DNA from: Owenia fusiformis
Taxonomy: Eukaryota; Annelida; Polychaeta; Sabellida; Oweniidae
Reading direction: 5' to 3'
Length of the DNA: 64,000 nt
Assembly (NCBI GenBank): GCA_903813345.2
Contig: CAIIXF020000008.1
Location: 30,528,867-30,592,866 of the forward strand
The notes below the pieces were generated by a model, which worked only from the letters and a program-made list of their open reading frames with translations, made no database searches and had not been told where the DNA came from. The position numbers were made by a program, and so were the translations under genes. Position 1 is the stretch's first letter. The number at the start of each line of letters is the position of its first letter. Shown here one piece after another: positions 52,401-61,347 of this stretch.

Positions 52401-55400
52401 TACCATATCTTTCATTTTTTATTTCCTTTGGCTTTGAGGCAGACAGTATACAAGGATTAAACTAGATTTTTGAAGTAAATATTTACCTTATTTGGTGATC
52501 CTGCACTTCCTGGGGGTTTAGTCCCCGGTCTCTTGGGTCCCTTCTTGCCTCCCTTTGCTCCTTTCTTTTTCTTATCTGGGGGTGGTGCGAGAGTGTCCCA
52601 CTTGAGACGCACAGCCTCATACACACGCGGGTCCGCCCAAGCCATTGCCAGGTCACATGGGTTTTGACCTATTAGAAAGTAAATCCTTATTTAGCGACAT
52701 GATATAATTTCTAAGACATACACACTTAAACCTAAAATACATGTTATTACAATACACAAAATAATCCCAGATTTCCCAAAGGGCCCAAAATGAAAAATAA
52801 AAAATTGGGAATTCCAAAACTACTTGGGGTTCACCTTTGGGGAAGGGTTGTAAGTTTTGGCCATTTCTGGAGAGACTCAGAGTTGTAAGTTATTATCATT
52901 GGACTGAAAAAATCCAAAAGAGATTGGTGCACAAATTCACGATGATTCAAAATATTTCAAAATCAAACTTACCTTTACGATTCTCAACTTGCATTTTACA
53001 ATTTTTGTTGATAAGGTATTGGACAACATCAAGCTTTGAGCTCTCGACTGCCCGCATCAATGGTGTTCCACCATTCATCGTTGTTGCATCTAATTCAGCT
53101 CCATGGTCAACAAGGTATTCTACTAAGTCTACCATCCCAGAGTGACACGCATGATGAAGAGCTGTCCATTTAAAGTTGTCCTTAGCATTGATGTTTGCCC
53201 TGTAAAAAATTGTGAATCATATTTATTTGGCTTGATTTTTTGCTAGTTGTGCTGAAGTTTAATTCATCATGTTTTTCAATTTTCAAAATAGTTTCTTTCT
53301 GTTTTATGTCCTACAATAAATTTTTAATCATCTTCTGAGAATGAAACCATTAAAATGTCCAAAATTGGTGAGTCTCTTGCGATTTGCTCACATTTGAATA
53401 GAGCATTGCGGATTTTTATAATCTTCTTCATAATTTTGGGGTAGTTTAAGATCAGATTTTAGGGGTTGGTCAATTTTTAGTTAATTAATATTATCTACAG
53501 AGTAGAGTTTAATTAAATAAAAAATATCACTTACCCACTTTCCACTAAGAATTTGGCAACTCGCAAATTTCCCAAGGAACATGCTATCATCAATGGTGTT
53601 TTATAATACTTGTCTCGTGTATCCACTGGCGTCCCTTTAGAAAATGCTTCGCGTAAAGAGTCAATATCACCATTCCTGGTAGAATCGTTAATGTTCAAAT
53701 AACGTTTTTCAGGGTGAGCTAAATACCAGGCAGAGTCATCCTGAAGTGGATGAGTTGGTGGCTCGTCCCGATTAAATCTATTATTGTCTGTAAAATGAAT
53801 ATGCTGCTCTATAAAGACTTCCGGGGGCCCACCATCCACGTTCCTCGGGCCGTCATTTTGATAACATATGGGCATTAAAACCTTCGTTTTTCCTTTCTTC
53901 TTTTTTCCACCTTTGCCCTTTTTCTTTTTCTTTTTTCCCTCAAATGCACTCATGAGGTATAACTTGTTTATGTATTTTTTAGATGCTATGAACTCTTCGT
54001 AGTTTATCACAGGTTCACGGCTCTTGTCATGTAATCCGATTATTTTATCCATATCTTTTTCAGGTGGCATGGGAGCACCCATATTTTGTAAACAGTCAAT
54101 GAATTCATCCTTAGGAAGCGTACCGAGGCTATCCACGTCAACTTTTCTAAAAGTACGAAGACACTGCTCTTGACGTGCATAAACAAAATCATAAAGTTTA
54201 ATGCTTGAAGGTTCATTGTTTTTTCCTGGTTTTCCAAATGCTTTTTCTACTTTGCGGAGTTCTTTTCCGGCTTCTTTATGGCTACCCTCCTTGGCTAAAA
54301 CTTTGGCAAGGTCACCTTCTCCATTCTTAATTTTGGGATTGCAGCCTGAAAAATATGGTCCAGTTATTTGTTAGTTATAGGATTATAAACACCAAGCAAA
54401 GGATGATGCAGACTTAAATTTCCATTTCATATTTGCATGTTAATTATTTAGTTTTTAATGGTTTTAAAGCTTACAATGTATACATAGATATACTTCAATG
54501 GGTAGGAAGCAATAAAGGTAAATGATGATAGGGTCATTTGTCTAATTTTTGACATATAAATTGCCCTTTTTATCCCTTCTTATACCCAGAGCAACAAGAA
54601 AAAACAGCTGCAGATTTATTACCAAAATGACAGCTTTTATTAGAAGGCGAAGCTCTGAATTTTCAGATGCCAAAAATGCCAATTTAGACCAAATGGAAGC
54701 TTATTTTGACTAAAAGTATGCCAGTTTTACCTCGAAATTTTCAAAAGGCATATTTTCAGGAAATTAAATCAACATGATAATTTTCAAGCTACTTATTTAC
54801 CTCTTTGGCCAATGAATTTGCAACATGGGCCAAACCCATTCTTAGCAGCAAAATGAAGTGGAGTGTTTCCCTTGTTATCAATGACATCAAATCTTGCGCC
54901 ATAAGCAGCAAGGGCCACAAGAACTTCAAAGAAGCCTCCTTTGGCAGCCTCGTGTGCTGCATGGGTTTTAAGTTTGTCTTGGACATCAATTTCCCCACCA
55001 AGTTCCATTATTTCTCTGGCAATTTTATGGCATCCACTTGCGGCAGCAGCCATTAATGCTGTTCTCTGTGTTTTCTGAAAATACAGTATCAAACACATTG
55101 TATTTTTTCTATTATTACTCTCATTACCATGCATATTTTTTTTTTATGAACTAAAGCTACATATAGCTGTTTATATCATCTTTACAAATAATACGTGCAA
55201 TTGTGAAATGTTTTTTCAACAGCTATTTAAAAAATTCACATTGGCCAATCAGACCTCTATTAATTTCACTGTGATAAAGTAATACACATGTAGGCCTATA
55301 AATAATGCATGGGTTCATAAAATAAATTCCCCTGTTCAAATTATTCAATTCCACACCAATCATACCTCATGCAGGCCATTTGGATCTGCTCCTTTCTTTA

Positions 55401-56410
55401 ACAACATCAGCGCCATCTCTTCAATATCAGGGCCCTGCTCACATGCTGATTGAAAAACAGGTTTCCCATCATTTGCTTTTGTATTCACATCAGCGCCCTT
55501 TGCTAGAACTATCTTTAGGCAAGCTTCATGACGCTGGGTTGCCAGGAGACAGTAGTGTATTATGCCTAAATAATTAATAAATATATATGTGTAATTCAAT
55601 TTTTAAAAAAAACAGTACCCATGTAACACATGAAATACTAATTAACAGTCATATCTTGTACATATTCTCTCTTGGTGGTTCTCATTAATGTTTTTGTTCA
55701 ATTTTATCATTCATTTTTGTCTATGGGTAGTTTACTACACCTGTACATGCTCTTGATGGTATTCACTAAATATGACATGTAAATATTACAGGCTGCATTA
55801 TTCTTATTCTTCACATGAATAAATTATTCATTTTTTTCTCTGGAGATGTAAGATCTCTCTGAATTAATAATGATGGGTCTACAGTACTGATGTTAACAGA
55901 TATGCACTGCGCTATTGATTTCTATCATACTAAGAAGTATATCATCATGCAATCATTTTTGTTAACATCAGGATTAAGCAGTCTGCATGCAATATCACAC
56001 ATCTTTCAGATATTGATATGTTAGCATCAGAGGATGAAAAGTAATCAGTATGTCTGCTTACATTTTCCTTCAAGATCAACCAGTTTCATATCAGCGTGAG
56101 CTTTATCCGTAAGGCACTCAAGGCATTGGACATGTCCAAACTCCGCTGCACGCATAGCAGGTGATCGTCCTTTCATATCAACTACATCTGGATGAGCCCC
56201 TAGTTCAATAAGAAAGTTAATCATGTCTTCGTTGTTTTGAACTGCAGCAACTGAAAGAGCAGTTTCACCATTTTCCGGTTCATTGTAGTTTATTAAGTGT
56301 GGAACTCCATTCTGCGTCATCTTTTTGATTTGATCTTTGTCTTCTTCCCGAACACATTGCAATAGTTTACATATCTGGAGAACCTCCAGTCTTCCTTGAG
56401 CAATTGGCAT
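49156..56410 (-). CDS. ANKEF1: Ankyrin repeat and EF-hand protein ANKEF1, complete gene, 7 coding exons
   Basis: Exons in order on the minus strand: 56410-56062, 55565-55366, 55074-54801, 54345-53535, 53199-52973, 52668-52487, 49455-49156; all GT-AG and in phase, 780 aa (human 776). Seen: N-terminal CKLLQCVREEDKDQIKK (human YKVLQCVRNKDKKQIEK); an ankyrin block at about residues 45-275 (NGETALSVAAVQNN, GRSPAMRAAEFGH, GNTPLHFAAKNG); a linker; an EF-hand-like loop DVDSLGTLPKDE with D1, D3, G6 and E12 but Leu at position 5; a Lys-rich tract at about 425-440; GGPPEVFIEQH and RFNRDEPPTHPLQDDS; a second ankyrin block at about 500-615; a second Lys-rich stretch; and the conserved tail DRFGYEVDFPEFKMPF (human RFTHEVDFDDFMMPF). 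The molecular role is not established; it is expressed with cilia and in testis. Ca2+ binding by the single loop is uncertain. Confidence 0.96.
50540..50728 (-). repeat. GGATCCGCCA repeat family, copy 2
   Basis: Reverse of the copy at 15032: GGGCCCTAAAATTTT ... CCCCCCTCCCCTTG ... TGGATCCGCCACTG. Confidence 0.55.
51378..51513 (+). repeat. GTGGTGACAT repeat family, copy 9
   Basis: Diverged copy: ATGTCACCACAATAGAGTGG ... ATTATGCCTTGTTT. Confidence 0.55.
51558..51800. mobile_element. Mariner-like MITE, relative of the 10178 copy
   Basis: Opens CAGTAAAACTTGTCTAATCT after TA and shares AATCTGAATGCC and CATAAACA(C/T)ATGAGTCAA with the 10178 element. Right end worn. Confidence 0.55.
52118..52164 (+). 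promoter_or_regulatory. Three TCAAGGTCA sites at exact 19-bp spacing
   Basis: TCAAGGTCA at 52118, 52137 and 52156. This is the extended half-site for NR5A/ERR-type nuclear receptors. It lies in an ANKEF1 intron, about 320 bp after exon 6. It may be a micro-minisatellite with chance sites. Confidence 0.35.
52487..52668 (-). CDS. ANKEF1: ANKEF1 exon 6
   Basis: Encodes QNPCDLAMAWADPRVYEAVR, then KKKKGAKGGKKGPKR. Confidence 0.93.
52973..53199 (-). CDS. ANKEF1: ANKEF1 exon 5 (ankyrin repeats)
   Basis: Encodes DNFKWTALHHACHSGMVDLV, GGTPLMRAVESSKLDVVQYL and QVENRK (human LENRKG). Confidence 0.95.
53200..53534. other. ANKEF1 intron 4, nothing seen
   Basis: 335 nt, AT-rich. Confidence 0.5.
53535..54345 (-). 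CDS. ANKEF1: ANKEF1 exon 4 (EF-hand, Lys-rich, ankyrin)
   Basis: 811 nt. Encodes the EF-hand-like loop DVDSLGTLPKDE, a Lys-rich tract of about 20 residues and KYYKTPLMIACSLGNLRVAK. Confidence 0.96.
54346..54800. other. ANKEF1 intron 3, nothing seen
   Basis: 455 nt, unique. Confidence 0.5.
54801..55074 (-). CDS. ANKEF1: ANKEF1 exon 3 (ankyrin repeats)
   Basis: Encodes QRTALMAAAASGCHKIAREI, HAAHEAAKGGFFEVLVALAA and GNTPLHFAAKNGFGPCCKFI (human PLHYAAMGGFADCCKYI). Confidence 0.96.
55366..55565 (-). CDS. ANKEF1: ANKEF1 exon 2 (ankyrin repeats)
   Basis: Encodes IIHYCLLATQRHEACLKIVL, GKPVFQSACEQGPDIEEMAL and KKGADPNGLHE. Confidence 0.95.
55887..55971. mobile_element. 85-bp inverted-repeat element in ANKEF1 intron 1
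   Basis: Perfect 12-bp inverted ends CTGATGTTAACA. The rest of intron 1 (55566-56061) shows nothing else. Confidence 0.5.
56062..56410 (-). CDS. ANKEF1: ANKEF1 exon 1 with start codon
   Basis: Encodes MPIAQGRLEVLQICKLLQCV ... NYNEPENGETALSVAAVQNN ... LGAHPDVVDMKGRSPAMRAA. The start aligns with the human start (MALADKRLENLQIYK). Confidence 0.96.
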
Positions 56411-56659
56411 GTTGAGTTTTGTTTTTTTCTAAAACCGGAAGTAAATTTTTATCTTGATGATTTTCGATCTACTATTCAACCTCAACGTTAGACATCTTTA
56501 ACGCGTAACATTTCTTCCAAATTAATCGTAAATGTTCCATATTATCTACATTTAAATTATTTTATAAATACGTTGACATATGTTGCTGAATTACTATGTT
56601 TTCTAACTATTTAGTAAATGTTTTCAACATTTCGCCTCTCAAAATAGTTATGGCGTGTA

Positions 56660-56675
56660 GTTGCTAAGTGACGAC
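56660..56675 (-). promoter_or_regulatory. RFX X-box-like site upstream of ANKEF1
   Basis: On the minus strand GTCGTCACTTAGCAAC: both half-sites (GTHNYY, RRNAAC) are there, but the spacer is 4 rather than 1-3. About 250 bp before the start codon. RFX factors drive ciliary genes; function here is inference. Confidence 0.3.
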
Positions 56676-57291
56676 AGGTGCGCGCATGGGCATCAAGAGT
56701 AATCAAAATTTATTTATAACTGCAGGTCTTTTCAAATGTTTTTTAAATGCGTTTAATTAAACAAATATTGAATATTTATCATTCGTTCGAGTTGAATCCA
56801 TTTTAAAGTGATTAATTAGTACAAATAAAGATTACAAAACAAAAACTTGTTAAAAATAATTTACCTGTAATTATGATTTGATCAATCTTGGTCCCCATGT
56901 CCCCAATATATCCCCGGGGATCTGTCTGGACAGTGGACATCGTTGATTTCTAGATTTTATTCAAAATTCATCTCATCTATTTTATTTCAACTTCGAGACA
57001 GATGACAAGATGAAAAAAAGACAGATGTAAAATTTACTACATGTATCTCTTTTCAGCTTGCATTTTGCATTTCAGATCTAGATTTAGTTTCCGAACTTAT
57101 TTAAAGATGTCGCACTGGGGTTCGAATTTGCTATCAACTTGGCCTACACAAATCTGAGACTTGGGGATTTGAAATTGCAGGGACGCATTTATTGAAAACT
57201 CAGAGGCCAATTGTGAATTTAACAAGGTAACATGCTCCCCAACAAAAGTTCATAACTGAATGTGGCATTTCGGACGTATTGGTACGGGATA

Positions 57292-57470
57292 CAGGCCCGT
57301 AGCCAGGATTTGCCAGAGGGGTTCAGTTTTCAAAAATTTCCAGGGGGTTCACAACTTCACATTTGACAATTTTGGCCCAAATCACTTAAGATGTGCTCAA
57401 AATGGTGAAAAACTGCATGATTTTGAAAGATTTTTTGCCAGGGGGGGGGTTCCCGAACCCTGCGAACCGA
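57292..57470 (-). repeat. CAGGCCCGTAGCC repeat family, copy 6 (reverse)
   Basis: CAGGCCCGTAGCCAGGATTT, then the internal words in reverse (GTGAAAAACTGCATGATTTT). Confidence 0.65.
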
Positions 57471-58399
57471 AGTCCGGGACAATCTCCACTATAATCACTT
57501 GGTCACCGTGGTAAAGTTACACGGTGACAATACTTGACTTTAATAGTTTGTAAGATCCGCAGGACTTTCATCGTAAAGTTACGTTTGCTTTGTGAATACC
57601 AAAAATAAGTTTCCGCAATCATACGTTGACGTTTAGTCCCACGCTGGCTTTATGAACAAGGCTTCCGGACAACCTTGAAACTCCTTATCCACGGTGATAC
57701 TTGACGTAAATATTTTCGTGGCATAAGTAACTCAAAAAACGGATAAAGATTTGTTTTGAATTTTACAGAAATTGATGTAACTTAGGTTTACTTCAAAATT
57801 GAGCCAGAAGCTTTAAATAAAAAGCAATCTTATATTATCATTGGTTATGGGGGAGGGGGAGCGGTCGCTCCATCGCACCCCCTCCTGGCAACGCCTTTGC
57901 TTTGTATTATATATCCATTATTGACATATATAAGTTTTGCACAGTGAACCAAATGTAACAAAAATTATCTCTCAGAGAAGGAAAATATAGATATCGTGAA
58001 TAAGCTTATTGGATTAAATATAGATATCTCCTTCATTCATTTGTCCAATAAAAAGCATTGTCGTCTTCTGCAATATCGTCTGAATATATCATTCTGTGAA
58101 TTTCCATCTTTGTAGTCTTCTTCAAGCCGTTCTGTCTTTACTTCGACCGACGGGTGCTGGGTGAACGAAGATGAAGAATTTGGTAAATTGGTCCATTATT
58201 TGGGCCTAGAATAAAAAAAAGACTTAATTCTAAATCGGACCTACATTGCTTAAACATTGCTTGAACTCGAGGGCTTTCATCTTTCTTGTTTTAAACGAAT
58301 TACACATCGTTGAAATCAATTTATTTTAGTTTTAATTGCTATAACAAAATAAGTTACAGAAGCAAAAGTCTTTTCTGGGTCACCGTGAATGGCATGATT
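57471..58399. other. Intergenic, small hairpin only
   Basis: GTCACCGTG and its inverse (57502-57510 and 57520-57528) form a 9-bp hairpin. Otherwise unique DNA with no gene seen. Confidence 0.4.
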
Positions 58400-58599
58400 T
58401 CCTCGAGTCTCTTCAGTTGCAAGGCAACCATACTGGGACCGATTCGCGTCGTTCCACTACTGCCCTTGGTGGGGGCTCACTACCATACTGTATGACTCCC
58501 GGCGTCTACTATAGCCCATCAGTGGAGGAACCAACCACAGTCTCACAATCTGTCTCCGACAAGAGCAGTCAGAGAACCGGCCCATGCCAAGGGTCGGAG

Positions 58600-58935
58600 G
58601 TTGGACCTTCGGACCGAGTGTCCTGTAGAACTATTATCAAGGACGCCGTACCCGAGGCTCGAACGCGGGACCTTGTATCCCTCGGTACGCACGACCACAG
58701 TCACTAACCACCTAGGCTACACTGCTCAGGTGTCAACATTGCTCAAAAATGTAATAATTATACCGGGTGTCCTGTAGGCTAGTGCAATAACCAAAACTTC
58801 TCCGTACCTGCGACTCGAACACAGGACCTCCGTATCCCATGTTCAATCAAGATTAGTCTCTACGCCACGAGGCTACATTGCTTAGGTGTCAGAACTGCTT
58901 AAAAATATTGAAGTTGTTATGATTATTTGCTTGAG
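58600..58935 (-). repeat. Tandem pair of tRNA-derived SINE-like units
   Basis: Read on the minus strand, each unit has a Pol III A box (unit at 58640-58720: TAGCCTAGGTGG; unit at 58790-58890: TAGCCTCGTGG) and a B box (GCGTTCGAGCC; TGTGTTCGAGTCG). After each comes ACAGGACAC-C/T-CGG, so they are diverged copies of one unit of about 165 bp. GC-rich DNA at 58430-58600 may be the body of the downstream copy. Confidence 0.65.
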
Positions 58936-59849
58936 TTAACATAATATAAATGTATTTTAATTAATTAGCCCTATTTTAAAGTTAACATATTTGATCGAGG
59001 AAACGCAATGAACTCAAAATTGAGCTCTTGCAAATGATAACAGTGTCACAAAGCAAGGCTGCACAGAAAGTACGTGTTTGGCATAATATTTAAGACCCAT
59101 CGGGAAAGAAAAACATCGCAATATATAGAGAAAAACATTTTGAACGTTGTTGTATATAGGTTAATGCTAATATGAAATTTCAATTGCGTCTCAAAGAAAT
59201 GAAAAGGGCAATCAGCTACTGTATAGTAAGTGTATATATGAGTGGAAACAACTAATAATGATATGTCCAGAGCGGTCAATAAAATGGTAAGAGAAAATAA
59301 GCTATTTCATAATTTTCGGCGCATTGAAATAATTAATCCGGTTACGTTCTGTACTAATAAGTAATACGCGTGACTAGCACCACTAGTTATGATTAATACA
59401 GTTCGAGAAGCTAGGGCATAAGGCCAAAAATACTTCATCTACGAATCTGAATAAAACTGAACATTCAATTATGACATGAAATATCTAGTTAAGACGTAAC
59501 TGCAAAAAACATCTAACCGTTATGGCATAAACTTTCAAAAGAATTTTTCGTCTGCAAAAATAAAATCATGCACAGGCTCTCAATAATCTCTCTATCATTT
59601 CATTGGTTAACAGTGGTATACAACCACACTCCCCTCTATAAGTTTGGCAACCGAACGTTTTTATTGAATATCAAATTAAACCCTGACAATGTATGAATCA
59701 CAATATTGTCACCCCGGTTTTGATTTATTAGCCTTGCCTAAGTTTGTGTATTTTCATTTTTCTTGATTTCAATTTATTTTTCAATATGAATAAAAGTTAA
59801 CATCGACTTGGGTAAGGCTTACAATATATCGGATATTAATGTCTTCAAG

Positions 59850-59990
59850 CCCATAGCTAGAATTTTCCAAGGGGCTTCACTTTTCCAAAAACTTCTAGGG
59901 GGGTTCACTTTGGCAAATTTGGCCAAAAAGCACTCAGAAATAGTCAGAATGGTGAAAAACTGCATGATTTTGAGAGTGGCCAGGACTATG
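59850..59990 (-). repeat. CAGGCCCGTAGCC repeat family, relic (reverse)
   Basis: Keeps GGGGGGTTCACTTTGGCAAA and ATGGTGAAAAACTGCATGAT; ends worn. Confidence 0.5.
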
Positions 59991-60003
59991 GGATAATATT
60001 AGG

Positions 60004-60359
60004 CTACCTCTTTCAAAGGCTGCCTGACTCACTGGTGATCCACTCGATTACGCTGGAACCGTTTCGGTAACAAAAGTGTGGGAACGTTGAAAGTACGATT
60101 TTTCTTTTTTCCTTATTTCACACGTTGTAGGCAGAATTCCCACGAATTTTCTAAAACATATGATACTGATACACGTTTGTGATTAAAAATGTTGTGGGGA
60201 TTCTGCCTACGACTCGTGAAATAAGGAAAAAAGAAAAATCGTACCTTCGACGTTCCGACATTTTGTTACCAAAATGAACCGTTTCGATAACCAGCGTAAT
60301 CGAGCGGATCACCAGTGTGACTGGTCTCATATCAGATCAGAAAGCCTTTGAAAGAGGTA
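60004..60359. mobile_element. MITE with long inverted arms, ~356 bp
   Basis: Ends TACCTCTTTCAAAGGCT are inverse copies. The arms (about 140 bp) include GATTACGCTGG and AAGGAAAAAAGAAAAATCGTA; the spacer is short. No coding frame. Confidence 0.7.
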
Positions 60360-60512
60360 TGGTTTTGACACTTTCCCCTTTGCTCCCATTCCCATTTGCA
60401 AAAGCCAGAAAACTATATCTAGTACATTTGAACAGCTCAAATTTTTGCAGTACAGTGCCAAAAATAGGCTAGGGATAGACAACATTTATAAAAGGTGCAC
60501 TATATGTAGTTT

Positions 60513-60598
60513 ACGCATTAGGGAGTTTAAGCTTGCAATGTTTTTCACATCCTAAACGTGAACGGAAAATATCTAAGCGGAAGTTTAACTCCCTAATA
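60513..60598. mobile_element. Tiny MITE, ~86 bp
   Basis: Inverted ends ATTAGGGAGTTTAA with the inner CTT(G/C)C kept. Confidence 0.6.
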
Positions 60599-60940
60599 CG
60601 AGACTTATGAACGTATTCCACTATCCCAACTGCAAGGCTTGACGTTGCATGATAAAATTTTAGATTAAAATTCATTATTTTCATATAAAAAATGTCAACA
60701 AATGTCATCAGACCACAAACTTTCATTTCGATAAATTTTAATAGGCTGAGTAAATGTCAACTAATATCAACAGACCACAGACCTTCATAAAATACACTAG
60801 GTACCTGCCACGAGCCATAATGGCTTTGTGTAGTTTCCCTTAAGGCCCCTTGAGGTATTGCATACTAGTACTGTTATTCTCCAAAGATTCACCATTTAAC
60901 CTGGATGCTGTAATTTTATGTTGTGAAATGCTTTTTTGTT

Positions 60941-61050
60941 TCACCACTAGAAGTGGTGACATATTGTTATAGTTTGTCCAACTTTTTTGTGGAAGGTGTT
61001 CGAGGCGTTTGTCGTATGTAACAAATGACAGGTGGTGACATGGTGCATTA
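60941..61050 (+). repeat. GTGGTGACAT repeat family, copy 10
   Basis: TCACCACTAGAAGTGGTGAC ... TATTGTTATAG ... AACAAATGACAGGTGGTGAC. Right end lost. Confidence 0.65.
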
Positions 61051-61286
61051 TATCAAGTGGGTCCCATCAAATGAAACCCTTAAATTGTACTTACTTGTAA
61101 CGTCCATATTAAAATTCTGTCATAAGGGATTTTTGCTACATGTCGAATTCAGATAGTTTAATAACCAAAGTGATTTGATTTTGAGATAGATATATTATAA
61201 ATATCATCAATTTATGTACGGCCTTTAATTTCTAATTAAGCGTGCGGTGTTTCTGGAAAATGAGTAGGATGCCCCGGCCCTTGCTC

Positions 61287-61310
61287 TGAGTCAACAACAG
61301 CTCTTATATA
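61287..61310 (+). promoter_or_regulatory. AP-1-type site and TATA box of the right-edge gene
   Basis: TGAGTCA at 61287-61293 and TATATA at 61305-61310, about 40 bp before the start codon. The spacing suits a TATA promoter with start near 61336. Confidence 0.5.
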
Positions 61311-61347
61311 TTTTCCATTTTAATTCGTGACTCCGTGAATTGCAAAG

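Larger units (their letters stand above)
49456..52486. other. ANKEF1 intron 6 content
   Basis: 3 kb with a GGATCCGCCA repeat, one GTGGTGACAT repeat, one mariner-like MITE and a TCAAGGTCA triplet. No extra exon seen. Confidence 0.5.

Noticed and set aside
58417-58707. 96-aa open frame on the + strand
   Set aside because: Lies over the GC-rich SINE region and is antisense to it; no family resemblance.
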